Origin: DASUMF01 sp040510575
GTDB taxonomy: Bacteria > Actinomycetota > Acidimicrobiia > IMCC26256 > DASPTH01
Reading direction: 5' to 3'
Length of the DNA stretch: 17,607 nucleotides
NCBI GenBank assembly: GCA_040510575.1
Contig: JBEVIU010000164.1
Coordinates: forward strand, 1-17,607
Every line of letters starts with the position of its first letter. Within the stretch, counting starts at the first letter, position 1. The notes below the pieces were generated by a model. The model saw only the letters and a program-made list of their open reading frames with translations. It ran no database searches and was not told the DNA's origin. The translations under genes and the position numbers were made by a program. Shown piece by piece: positions 7,701 through 14,272 of the stretch.

Positions 7701-8174
7701 CTCGTGGCGCTCGATCCCGGCGTGCTCGAGGTCGTGGGCTCCACCCGCTACCGCATCGAGGGTGATCTCGACGCCGACGCCGCGACGCTGTACGTGATCG
7801 ACACGACCGTCGACTTCCCGTCGCGCACGCTCACCGACCCCACGTTGCGGGGCACGAAGCACCGCGTCGCGACGCAGCGCGAGGTCACGGTCGCCCGCGG
7901 CCGCAGCGACGGGCGCGTCGTGCTGTTCGTGCCCGAGATCAAGGGCAACCAGACCGTCGGCCTCACCCTGCTGCACGTGCGGTTCGCCGACCACCTGCCC
8001 GGCGACGTCATGCGCACGATCCTCTCCGGGTACCAGGGGCGCTACGGCGCGCTCAAGGACGCGGTCACCGAGACGGTGCCCGAGTTCGACGACACCGCGC
8101 TGGAGGCCTTCGGCGTGGTCGAGTTGCTCACCGAACCGGTGTACTCACTCGCCGACCGGTGGCCCCGGTCGTGA
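4773..8174 (+). CDS. glmS: Enlarged GlmS-like glutamine--fructose-6-phosphate aminotransferase (1133 aa)
   Basis: The protein has the GlmS plan: an N-terminal glutaminase that frees ammonia and two SIS domains that use it to make glucosamine-6-phosphate. Cys2 in MCGIVGVV is the nucleophile after Met removal. The glutaminase motifs are LEVRGRDSAG (Arg166), GHTRWAS (260-266), NGDVDNY (Asn295-Gly296) and TTDTQVI (Asp319). SIS1 has VAVGQGTAA (about 524-532), SQSGTTTDT (577-585) and PSTKAF (631-636). SIS2 has NELRIKLSELCY, where Glu714, Lys718 and Glu721 align with E. coli Glu481, Lys485 and Glu488, and His737 aligns with His504. Usual length is about 610. The excess is about 135 residues after MCGIVG, a smaller insertion before GHTRW, and about 300 residues after residue 825. 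I cannot find the usual C-terminal PRNLAK Lys. Adjacent glmM supports the role. No Shine-Dalgarno sequence precedes the ATG. Confidence 0.85.
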   Translation: MCGIVGVVRRRASRLPPDVGELLQTLDDAVARLDGPDALSARLVEVATGFEAADAVLRGSPGLFALLADPSAATGIAARVEHVTQVIDRFAAELDSGPVTEPVELEAINSALVRARDAVWALGHDRLGTVRAVGGLAGTSWAHAGALDGYLSIQVALAALDRLEVRGRDSAGLHLMIHDPAVDLDAADVQAEIERRSADPLFRSGSVRRAGERTLSFVYKAAAEIGELGDNTAVLRAAIAGDDLLRRALENDSATTAVLGHTRWASVGVISEANAHPLNQEEVDRVGAYVVGALNGDVDNYLDLRELEGLHPFTEITTDTQVIPALVSRKLERQPLEDAFRSTVRELEGSLAIGAQAAAEPGVLLLSLRGSGQALYVGLAEDAYVITSEPYGLIEETSSYLRLDGETPADPTRASSTRGQVVVVDTAHAGTLDGIVRTAFDGTSLPVDPSEIVTAEITTRDIDRGAFPHFLLKEISEAPASFRTTLRGRILEDGDELRVVLGPETLPDDIVARVRSGEITRVVAVGQGTAAIAAQSAAAILQRLSGNRLRSDSMAATELSGFELGDDMRDTLVVAISQSGTTTDTNRTVDLVRGRGASVLAIVNRRNSDLVDKSDGVLYTSDGRDLEMAVPSTKAFYAQVAAGYLLALAIATEIGAVSPAETTSLLRGLQALPDAMHTVLAEREAIAAIAARHVPARRYWTVVGNGLNRIAANELRIKLSELCYRSISSDIAEDKKHIDLCTEPLILVCAAGLEGSNADDVAKEVAYHRAHRAAPIVIANHGEDRFTSAVEVIHVPPVHAELGFVLSAMAGHLFGYEAALVIDTSARPLREARAAVQEAAAADDVLAALAAALASPARSFLDALRVGSYDGNLDASTAVRIASLLRYALGIVPLDLYEIDHGKVGTPAVLVDDLTVALTAGVDELTRTIDTIKHQAKTVTVGISRADEELLQVALVRSVLAAGASRDTLTYRSLRTLVALDPGVLEVVGSTRYRIEGDLDADAATLYVIDTTVDFPSRTLTDPTLRGTKHRVATQREVTVARGRSDGRVVLFVPEIKGNQTVGLTLLHVRFADHLPGDVMRTILSGYQGRYGALKDAVTETVPEFDDTALEAFGVVELLTEPVYSLADRWPRS

Positions 8175-8578
8175 CCGGCTCCGTGCCTGAACGGCAGGGT
8201 GGCGGCATCGTGGGTCTCGGCACGGACCTCGTGGAGGTCGACCGCTTCCGGCTGGCGATGCAGCGCCGCGCTGCGTTCACGGAGCGCCTGTTCAGCGATG
8301 CCGAGCGGAGCTACGCGGAGGGCCAGCGCGACCCGGCGAAGAGCCTGGCCGCGCGGTTCGCGGCGAAGGAAGCGGTGATGAAGGCCCTCGGCGTCGGCCT
8401 CGGGTCCTTCGCGCTGCGCGATGTCGAGGTGGTGCGCGACGACGACGCGGGAACGCCGTCGCTCGTGTTGCACGGCAAAGCTCGCAGTCTTGCGACCGAG
8501 CGCGGCGTGACCGGTTGGCACCTGTCGCTCACGCACACCGACGCCAGTGCGATGGCGGTCGCGATCGCGACCGGGTAG
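8171..8578 (+). CDS. acpS: Holo-[acyl-carrier-protein] synthase
   Basis: AcpS transfers the 4'-phosphopantetheine arm of CoA to a serine of apo acyl carrier protein. The signature VGLGTDLVEVDRF contains the Mg2+-binding Asp, RFAAKEAVMKALG the catalytic Glu/Lys helix, and WHLSLTHTD the C-terminal strand. The product is 135 residues from the chosen GTG, which overlaps the glmS stop as GTGA. Other in-frame GTGs are at 8159, 8183 and 8210; the last would cut the conserved first strand (IVGLG), so an upstream start is favoured. Residues 4-9 (SVPERQ) are encoded by a sequence almost identical to one unit of the repeat found before groES, so the N-terminal extension may be repeat-derived. Confidence 0.93.
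   Translation: MTGSVPERQGGGIVGLGTDLVEVDRFRLAMQRRAAFTERLFSDAERSYAEGQRDPAKSLAARFAAKEAVMKALGVGLGSFALRDVEVVRDDDAGTPSLVLHGKARSLATERGVTGWHLSLTHTDASAMAVAIATG
8179..8196 (+). repeat. Single copy of the CTGAACGG minisatellite family at the glmS/acpS junction
   Basis: CTCCGTGCCTGAACGGCA matches the junction between units of the array at 17020-17119 (CTCCGTGGCTGAACGGCA) at 17 of 18 positions. It lies five bases after the glmS stop, in the N-terminal codons assigned to acpS. It is probably a solitary member of the same repeat family. Confidence 0.55.
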
Positions 8579-8589
8579 GCCCGAGGTCG

Positions 8590-10032
8590 ATGGAAGCGAT
8601 CGTCACGCCCGTCGCGATGGCAGAGGCGGACGCCCGAGCGATCGCGAGCGGTACGCCGGAAGCAGTGCTCGTCGAACGAGCGGGGCGAGCGGTTGCGTGG
8701 GCGGCGCGTCGCATGCTCGACGGTCGCTATGGGCGGCGGGTGGTGGTCGTCTGCGGGAAGGGCAACAACGGTGCCGATGGCCTGGTCGCGGCGCGTGTGC
8801 TGCGCTCCTGGGGAGTCCGGGTCGACACGGTCGAGCTCGCCCGCGGCGTCGCCCGTGCCGGCACGCTTCGGGCACTCGAACGCGCCGACCTCGCGATCGA
8901 TGCCATGTACGGCACCGGCTTCCGTGGCGCGCTCGACGGCGACGCGGCGTGGGTCGCCGACGTGATGTCGTCCTGCGACGCCGCCGTGCTCGCGGTCGAC
9001 ATCCCGTCGGGCGTCGACGGCCGCACCGGTGCGGTGCCGGGCGACGCAGTCCGTGCGGACGCGACGCTCACCTTCGTCGCCCGCAAGACGGGGATCGCGT
9101 TCGAACCGGGTCGCACCCACGCCGGTGAGGTGGACGTCGCCGACATCGGCATTCCGCTGCAGTCCGACCTCGTCGGCGCGCGGATGCTCGGCCGCCTCGA
9201 AGTCGCGCGCCTGCTTCCGGCGCGGCCGACGAACGCGCACAAGTGGCTGGCGGCCGTGATGGTCGTCGGCGGATCGGGTGGCATGACCGGGGCGCCGCTG
9301 CTCGCCAGCCGCGCCGCGATGCGGTCCGGGTCCGGGATGGTGTTCTGCGAGCTGCCGGGGGCCGACGCCGCGCGCCAGGCGTCGGGCACCGAAGTCATCA
9401 CCCGGGCACTGCCCGCGGTCGGCGACGGCGCGCTCGCCGCGGAGGCGGTCGCGGTGGTGCTCGAGCAGATTGATCGATTCGGTGCACTCGCGCTCGGTCC
9501 CGGCCTCGGCGGTCACCCCGACACGCGCCGCTCGGTGTGCGAGCTCGTCGCGAAGGTGTCAGTGCCGGTCGTGCTCGACGCCGACGGGCTCAATGCGCTC
9601 GACGGCGATCTCTCCGTGCTGGCCGACCGTGGTGCAGCCGGGGGCGTGACCGTGCTGACGCCCCACGACGGTGAGTACCGCCGCCTGATGGGCAGCCCGG
9701 TCGGCGACGATCGCATCGCGGCCGCGCAGGCGCTGGCCGAACAGGCGCGCGCCGTGGTGCTCCTCAAGGGGCCGACCACGGTGGTGGCCGCACCCGGATC
9801 GGATCACGTGGTGCTGAACCTCACCGGCACCCCGCTGCTCGCCACCGCCGGCACGGGCGACGTCCTCACCGGCGTGGTCGCGGCGTTCCTGGCCCGCGGC
9901 GTCGGCGCGTTCGACGCCGCCGCGGCTGGTGCCTGGGTGCACGGCGAGGCCGCCCGCCAGGCCGGTCATCAGGTTGGAGGAGGCCTTGTCGCGGGTGACG
10001 TGGTGGACGCGCTCGGCTCTACGCTGGCCTGA
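8590..10032 (+). CDS. nnr: Bifunctional NAD(P)H-hydrate epimerase / ADP-dependent NAD(P)H-hydrate dehydratase
   Basis: The enzyme repairs hydrated NADH and NADPH. The N-terminal YjeF_N domain (about 1-205) interconverts the R and S epimers, and the C-terminal ribokinase-like domain (about 215-480) dehydrates the S form using ADP. The epimerase part shows VVVVCGKGNNGADGL (most relatives have GNNGGDG) and DIPSGVDGRTG. The dehydratase part shows HKWLAAVMVVGGSGGMTGAP, LALGPGLGG, VVLDADGLNAL, LTPHDGEYRRL, LLKGPTTVV and ATAGTGDVLTG, the last being the nucleotide/active-site loop. The 480-residue length is normal for the fused form. The ATG at 8590 is preceded by GAGG (8583-8586) at short spacing; the open frame upstream overlaps acpS. 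The gene lies 11 bases after acpS, a common actinobacterial pairing. Confidence 0.96.
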   Translation: MEAIVTPVAMAEADARAIASGTPEAVLVERAGRAVAWAARRMLDGRYGRRVVVVCGKGNNGADGLVAARVLRSWGVRVDTVELARGVARAGTLRALERADLAIDAMYGTGFRGALDGDAAWVADVMSSCDAAVLAVDIPSGVDGRTGAVPGDAVRADATLTFVARKTGIAFEPGRTHAGEVDVADIGIPLQSDLVGARMLGRLEVARLLPARPTNAHKWLAAVMVVGGSGGMTGAPLLASRAAMRSGSGMVFCELPGADAARQASGTEVITRALPAVGDGALAAEAVAVVLEQIDRFGALALGPGLGGHPDTRRSVCELVAKVSVPVVLDADGLNALDGDLSVLADRGAAGGVTVLTPHDGEYRRLMGSPVGDDRIAAAQALAEQARAVVLLKGPTTVVAAPGSDHVVLNLTGTPLLATAGTGDVLTGVVAAFLARGVGAFDAAAAGAWVHGEAARQAGHQVGGGLVAGDVVDALGSTLA

Positions 10033-10052
10033 CCACGATTGCAGGAGGCTCC

Positions 10053-10517
10053 ATGCCGAGCAACACCCCCGTCAGCTCGATCATGTCGGCTGACGTCGTC
10101 ACCGTGTCGCCTGACCAGAGCGTGCCCGAGGCCGCCGACGTGCTCGCCGAGCACGGGATCGGCGCCGCGCCCGTGGTGGAGGACGGCAAGATCGTCGGCC
10201 TGCTGCGCGACGAGGACCTCATCGTGTCGGAAGCGAAGCTCCACGTGCCCACCGTGATCGAATTCCTCGGCGCCGACATCGTGTGGCCGCCCTCGGAGCG
10301 ACGCTGGGAGAAGGAGCTCAAGAAGGCTGCGGCGGCGACGGTGCGCGACGTGATGAGCACCGAATACCCGACCGTCGCGCCGACCGACTCGATCGAGCAG
10401 GTCGCGACTGCGATGCACGATGGGGCTGCGAGCCACGTGCCGGTCGTCGACGGCGGGCGCGTCGTCGGGATCGTGGCGCGCGGAGACCTCGTCCGCCACC
10501 TCGCGGACACCACGTGA
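10053..10517 (+). CDS. CBS-pair (Bateman module) protein
   Basis: The 154-residue protein consists of two CBS domains and little else. CBS1 (about 6-65) starts VSSIMSADVVTVSPDQSV and has GIGAAPVVEDGKIVGLLRDEDL. CBS2 (about 97-152) starts TVRDVMSTEYPTVAPTDS and has ASHVPVVDGGRVVGIVARGDLV. A linker of about 30 residues with WPPSERRWEKELKKAA joins them. CBS pairs bind adenosyl ligands such as AMP, ATP or SAM and act as sensors; no effector domain is present, so its target is unknown. A strong AGGAGG (10043-10048) lies four bases before the ATG. Its stop overlaps the alr start (GTGA), so the two are probably translationally coupled. Confidence 0.93.
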   Translation: MPSNTPVSSIMSADVVTVSPDQSVPEAADVLAEHGIGAAPVVEDGKIVGLLRDEDLIVSEAKLHVPTVIEFLGADIVWPPSERRWEKELKKAAAATVRDVMSTEYPTVAPTDSIEQVATAMHDGAASHVPVVDGGRVVGIVARGDLVRHLADTT

Positions 10518-11650
10518 CCGAGCGTCGCGGCGGCAGCCGCGCCGTGTGGAGCGAAGTCGACCTCGAAGCGATCCGCGAGAACATCGGGTCGTTGCGCGCG
10601 CTGGTCGCGCCGGCCGAGGTGCTCGCGGTGGTCAAGGCGAACGGGTACGGGCACGGTGCCGCGCCGGTCGCACGCGCCGCGCTCGACGCCGGCGCCGCCT
10701 GGCTGGGTGTCGCGCGCGTCGAAGAAGGCGTGCAGCTGCGTGGCCACGGGATCGACGCGCCGATCCTGTTGCTGTCGGAGGCGCCGGTGTCGGCGGCGGA
10801 AGCCGTCGTCACTCATTCGATCACCCCGGTCGTGTACACGGTGCCGGGCGTGGAAGCGCTCGCGAAGGCGGTGGCCGCGTACGGCGGTCGCCACCGCCTC
10901 TCGGTGCACCTGAAGATCGACACCGGGATGCACCGCGTGGGCTGCGACCCCGATCAGGCCCTCGATCTCATCGAGCGCATCGACGCCAGTCCCGAGCTCG
11001 CGCTCGCCGGCGTGTGCACCCACCTCGCGGTGGCCGACGACCCGAGCGACCCGTACACCGCGACGCAGCTGGCGCAGTTCGCCGACGTGCTGGACGCGGT
11101 CCGGGCGAGGGTCGGGGATTGTGGTCTGGTGCACGCTGCGAACTCGGCCGCCGCGCTCGCGTGCCCCGCGGCGCGCTTCGATCTCGTGCGCATCGGGATC
11201 GCCGCCTACGGGGTGTCGCCCGCACCGACGTTCGACAACGTGATCGCGCTGCGGCCGGCGCTCTCCCTGCACGCGCGTGTGATGATGGTGCGCGAGCTCG
11301 CCGCGGGGGAGCGCCTCTCCTACGGGCTGCGCTACGAGCTTCCACGCGCGAGTCGCATCGCCACCGTGTCAGCTGGGTATGCCGACGGGGTGCCCCGCAA
11401 CCTCGGCCTCTCCGGAGGTCACGTCCTCATCAGTGGCCGGCGTCTTCCGATCGCCGGCGTCGTGACCATGGACCAGCTCATGGTCGACGTCGGTGACACC
11501 CCTGTCGACGTGGGCGACGAGGTCGTGCTCATCGGCCGACAGGGCGACGCCGCGATCACCGCCACGGAGTGGGCCCAACATCTCGGCACCATCGCGTACG
11601 AGGTCGTCACCGGCATCGGCGCACGGGTCCCGAGGACCTATACAGGATGA
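10514..11650 (+). CDS. alr: Alanine racemase
   Basis: Alr is a PLP enzyme that makes D-alanine for peptidoglycan. The 378-residue product has the PLP-binding Lys41 in AVVKANGYGHG, the barrel motifs VHLKIDTGMHRVGC and VHAANSAAAL, DLVRIGIAAYG, the catalytic tyrosine loop LSYGLRYELPR, GYADGVPRNL, and VTMDQLMVDVG. It ends PRTYTG, close to the usual PRxY terminus. The GTG at 10514 overlaps the CBS gene's stop codon and gives an N-terminus of normal length; the longer open frame upstream is only overlap with the CBS gene. The stop codon (11648-11650) lies within the first copy of a 17-bp tandem repeat leading to the hydrolase gene. Confidence 0.97.
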   Translation: MTERRGGSRAVWSEVDLEAIRENIGSLRALVAPAEVLAVVKANGYGHGAAPVARAALDAGAAWLGVARVEEGVQLRGHGIDAPILLLSEAPVSAAEAVVTHSITPVVYTVPGVEALAKAVAAYGGRHRLSVHLKIDTGMHRVGCDPDQALDLIERIDASPELALAGVCTHLAVADDPSDPYTATQLAQFADVLDAVRARVGDCGLVHAANSAAALACPAARFDLVRIGIAAYGVSPAPTFDNVIALRPALSLHARVMMVRELAAGERLSYGLRYELPRASRIATVSAGYADGVPRNLGLSGGHVLISGRRLPIAGVVTMDQLMVDVGDTPVDVGDEVVLIGRQGDAAITATEWAQHLGTIAYEVVTGIGARVPRTYTG

Positions 11651-11691
11651 ATTCGGGTACAGGATGAATTCGGGCACGGGATGAACCTCGG
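11641..11691 (+). repeat. 17-bp tandem repeat forming stacked ATGA stop/start overlaps between alr and the hydrolase gene
   Basis: TACAGGATGAATTCGGG occurs at 11641-11657 and again at 11658-11674. A diverged third copy follows and its GGGATGAA contains the hydrolase start. Each copy holds an ATGA. The alr stop (11648-11650) overlaps ATG 11647, which reads MNSGTG to the stop at 11665-11667. That stop overlaps ATG 11664, which again reads MNSGTG to the stop at 11682-11684, which overlaps the hydrolase ATG at 11681. The result is a chain of three stop/start overlaps. Confidence 0.85.
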
Positions 11692-12787
11692 GGGCGTCGC
11701 CAAGCGTGCGGGGGTCGTCACCGGCGTCGCTGCGGGCGTCGCCGGCGCGGTGTACGCGGGGGAGCGCGCCATCGCGGCGCGCATCCGACGCGGTGGGCCC
11801 GACGAGCCGGTCGACGACCCACTCGTGCCCGAGATCGACGAGATGTCGCGGATCGAGACCCACGACGGCGGCGAGCTCTACGTGATCGAGCGGGGCCCCG
11901 CCTCCGGCGCTGAACGGAATGGCGCCTCCGGGGCCGAACGGAATGGCGCCTCCGTCGCTGAACGAAATGGCGCCGCTTCGCAACCGATCGTGTTCGCGCA
12001 CGGGATCACGCTCACGTCGCAGGTGTGGGCGCGCCAGTTCCGCTCGTTCCCCGAGGCGGGCTTCCGCGCCATCGCCTTCGACGGGCGCGGTCATGGTGAG
12101 TCGAAGGTCGGCGAGAGTGGCCACTCGATCGAGAACCTGGCCGAAGACCTCCGGACCGTGCTCACCCGGTTGGATCTCCGCGACGCGATCCTCGTCGGTC
12201 ACTCGATGGGCGGAATGGCGGTGCAGGGGCTCGCGGTGCACCACCCCGACGTGCTGGCGGAGCGGGTGCGCGGGATCGTGCTCCTCTCCACCTCGCCGCG
12301 TTCGTTCGCGAGTGACGCGCATCGCACCCGCCACTCGCTCCAACGAGTCGCGGGTCTCGTGCCCGATGTCGGCGCGGTGATGCGCCAGCGCAACCTCGGG
12401 CTGCTCATCGCCCGGGCGGGGTTCGGTGACGACCCCGATCCGCGGTGCGTCGAGGCCACACGCCAGATGCTCGGCGGCACCTCGCGCGAGACGATGCGCG
12501 AGGCGGGACGTGCGCTGTTGGAGCTCGACTTCACCGACGAGTTGCCCGAGCTCCGCGTGCCGACGCTGGTGATCGTCGGTTCCGCCGACCTCCTCACGAC
12601 GCCACGAGAGTCGCGCACGATTGCCGACCTCGTCCCCGGGGCTGAGCTCGTGGAGCTCCCCCGCGCCGGCCACATGCTGATGTACGAACGCACCGAGGAG
12701 CTGGACCGTCTGGTCATGGAGTTCGCGCGCGCGTGCGTCGACCAGCGCAGCCCCTCGGCATCGGCCGTGCGCTCGGGCGTCCACTAG
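11681..12787 (+). CDS. Membrane-anchored alpha/beta-fold hydrolase with an in-frame minisatellite
   Basis: The 368-residue protein has the alpha/beta hydrolase fold. The nucleophile elbow is GHSMGG, the oxyanion loop FAHGITLTSQVW, the acid is probably Asp in VGSADLLTTP, and the catalytic His is in RAGHMLMYE. The N-terminus is basic and is followed by a hydrophobic stretch (about 10-27, VVTGVAAGVAGAVYAG), a likely membrane anchor. Residues 76-101 are three 8-residue repeats of the type GAERNGAS, placed between the strand GGELYVIERG and the strand QPIVFAHG, where a tight turn is expected. The ATG at 11681 follows the stacked overlaps after alr; GGG just upstream is only a weak Shine-Dalgarno. 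The substrate is unknown. A hydrolase in this alr-tsaE interval is common in actinobacteria. Confidence 0.9.
   Translation: MNLGGVAKRAGVVTGVAAGVAGAVYAGERAIAARIRRGGPDEPVDDPLVPEIDEMSRIETHDGGELYVIERGPASGAERNGASGAERNGASVAERNGAASQPIVFAHGITLTSQVWARQFRSFPEAGFRAIAFDGRGHGESKVGESGHSIENLAEDLRTVLTRLDLRDAILVGHSMGGMAVQGLAVHHPDVLAERVRGIVLLSTSPRSFASDAHRTRHSLQRVAGLVPDVGAVMRQRNLGLLIARAGFGDDPDPRCVEATRQMLGGTSRETMREAGRALLELDFTDELPELRVPTLVIVGSADLLTTPRESRTIADLVPGAELVELPRAGHMLMYERTEELDRLVMEFARACVDQRSPSASAVRSGVH
11907..11980 (+). repeat. 24-bp in-frame tandem repeat inside the hydrolase gene
   Basis: Three units start with GAACGG(A) at 11912, 11936 and 11960, so the period is 24. The core is CTGAACGGAATGGCGCC followed by TCCG, read in frame as A-E-R-N-G-A-S. 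The third unit is diverged (GAACGAAATGGCGCC). The sequence resembles the 25-bp array at 17020-17119; the period that is a multiple of three keeps the reading frame open. Confidence 0.9.
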
Positions 12788-12802
12788 CGGCACACTGACC
12801 CG

Positions 12803-13675
12803 ATGCTCACCGACGTTCCCGGGGTCAGGGTCGGCCATTGGACCGGTGAGGGCACGGGCGTCACGGTGATCGTGGTGCCCGCGGAATCGGTCGGATCGTG
12901 CGAGGTGCGGGGCGGCGCACCCGCGACACGGGAGACCGCACTGCTCGAACCGGGCCGCACCGTCGAGCGGGTCGACACCATCGTGCTCACCGGTGGGTCC
13001 GCGTTCGGTCTCGCCGCGGCCGACGGCGTCGCCCATGCGCTCGCGGAATTCGGGCGAGGGTTCCCGACCCGGGGCGGTCCCGTACCGATCGTGCCCGCGG
13101 CCGCGATCTACGACCTGGTCGAAGCCAACACGGCACCCCCGGGCCCGGAGGAAGGCCGCATGGCACTCGCCGATGCGGCGCGTCGTGGTCTGGGGAACCC
13201 GTTCCCGATCGGGCGCGTCGGCGCGGGCGCGGGCGCGACGATCGGCAAATGGCGCGGCGGCGACCACGCCGTCCCCGGCGGGCTCGGTACAGCCAGCGGA
13301 CGCGAAGGCGACGCGATGATCGGCGCGATCGCGGTGGTGAACGCCGTCGGCGATGTGATCGCGGCGGACGGTTCCGTGCTGGCCGGGTCGAGTGCACCGC
13401 CCGACGCGCCGTCCTTCCCAGCGCCGGCGCCGTTCGAGCACACCACGCTCGTCGCCATCGTGACGAACGCGAAGTGCACCAAGTCGGAGTGTCGCCTCCT
13501 CGCCGAGAGCGCGCACCACGGCTTGGTGCGGGCGATCCATCCGTCGCACACCCGCCACGACGGCGACGTCGCGTTCGCGGTGGCCACGGGGGAGGTCGAG
13601 GGCGTGCAGATCGATCGCTTGCGCGTGCTCGCAACCGAGATCACGGCCGAAGCGGTTCGTTCGGCCGTCGCGTAG
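12803..13675 (+). CDS. P1-family (S58, DmpA/NylC-like) peptidase
   Basis: The 290-residue protein resembles the Ntn-type S58 family (L-aminopeptidase/D-esterase DmpA and nylon oligomer hydrolase NylC), which self-cleave to expose an N-terminal nucleophile. Family motifs are VPGVRVGHWT at the start, TGGSAFGLAAADGV, GRVGAGAGATIGKW, a VVNAVGDVI segment and HTTLVAIVTNAKCTKSE. Relatives of the NylC type cleave before the first Thr of a TTL motif; here that would be between His213 and Thr214, with His where many relatives have Asn. The tail has GLVRAIHPSHTRHDGDVAFAV. The ATG lies 15 bases after the hydrolase stop without a Shine-Dalgarno sequence. The natural substrate is unknown. No signal peptide is visible. 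Confidence 0.88.
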   Translation: MLTDVPGVRVGHWTGEGTGVTVIVVPAESVGSCEVRGGAPATRETALLEPGRTVERVDTIVLTGGSAFGLAAADGVAHALAEFGRGFPTRGGPVPIVPAAAIYDLVEANTAPPGPEEGRMALADAARRGLGNPFPIGRVGAGAGATIGKWRGGDHAVPGGLGTASGREGDAMIGAIAVVNAVGDVIAADGSVLAGSSAPPDAPSFPAPAPFEHTTLVAIVTNAKCTKSECRLLAESAHHGLVRAIHPSHTRHDGDVAFAVATGEVEGVQIDRLRVLATEITAEAVRSAVA

Positions 13676-13678
13676 CAT
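13673..13678 (+). promoter_or_regulatory. Candidate -10 element (TAGCAT) of the uracil-DNA glycosylase gene
   Basis: TAGCAT overlaps the stop codon of the peptidase gene and ends nine bases before the GTG start of the glycosylase gene, which has no Shine-Dalgarno sequence. It fits TANNNT and resembles the arrangement before glmS. No -35 is recognisable. Confidence 0.25.
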
Positions 13679-13687
13679 CGAGCCACG

Positions 13688-14272
13688 GTGTCACCGCTCG
13701 ATCTCACGTCGCCCTCGTCGTTCGCGGAGCTGGAACGAGCAGCGCTGGCCTGCACGAGGTGCCCGCTCGCGGCGACCCGCACGCAGGTGGTGTTCGGCGT
13801 CGGTGATCCGCACGCTGATCTGATGTTCGTCGGTGAGGGGCCGGGTGAGCAGGAGGATCTTCAGGGTGAGCCGTTCGTCGGCCGTGCCGGTCGTCTCCTC
13901 ACCAGCTTGATCGAGGGCATCGGGCTCACCCGGGCCGAGGTCTACATCGCCAACGTGGTGAAGTGTCGCCCTCCGGGCAACCGCGACCCACTGCCGCTCG
14001 AGATCGAGACGTGCCGTCCGTACCTCGACGGGCAACTTGCGTTCGTCGAGCCCCGCATCATCGTGACCCTCGGGAACTTCGCCACCAAGCTGCTCCTCGA
14101 CACGAAGGACGGGATCACGAAGCTGCGCGGCCGCGAGTTCCCCTTCGACGATGCGGGCACGGTGGTCATCCCGGTGTTCCATCCATCGGCGGTGTTGCGC
14201 AATGGAGGCGCGGCGCTGGCCGAGGCGCGCGCCGACTTCGTGACCATCAAGCGTGCACTGGCGCGTGCATGA
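13688..14272 (+). CDS. Family 4 (type 4/5-like) [4Fe-4S] uracil-DNA glycosylase
   Basis: The 194-residue protein removes uracil from DNA, the first step of base-excision repair. The four iron-sulfur cysteines are visible: Cys22 and Cys25 in CTRCPLA, Cys93 in NVVKCRPPGNRDP and Cys109 in ETCRPYL. Motif 1 is FVGEGPGEQED, which fits family 4, and the C-terminal motif is FHPSAVLRN. The conserved GEPFVGRAGRLL and LGNFATKLLL are also present. The start is GTG at 13688, with no Shine-Dalgarno sequence; TAGCAT upstream may be a -10 element. The stop overlaps the tsaE start (ATGA), so the gene is coupled to the t6A block although the function is unrelated. Confidence 0.94.
   Translation: MSPLDLTSPSSFAELERAALACTRCPLAATRTQVVFGVGDPHADLMFVGEGPGEQEDLQGEPFVGRAGRLLTSLIEGIGLTRAEVYIANVVKCRPPGNRDPLPLEIETCRPYLDGQLAFVEPRIIVTLGNFATKLLLDTKDGITKLRGREFPFDDAGTVVIPVFHPSAVLRNGGAALAEARADFVTIKRALARA

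Noticed and set aside
4950..7994. A 1014-codon open frame on the - strand opposite glmS
   Set aside because: It is the antisense shadow of a GC-rich, codon-biased gene; its product is Arg/Asp/Val/His-rich low complexity without family motifs, while the + strand carries clear GlmS motifs.
11369..13678. A 769-codon - strand open frame opposite alr, the hydrolase and the S58 peptidase
   Set aside because: It spans three well-supported + strand genes and has no recognisable domain; the GGAIPF-like repeats in it are only the minisatellite read backwards.
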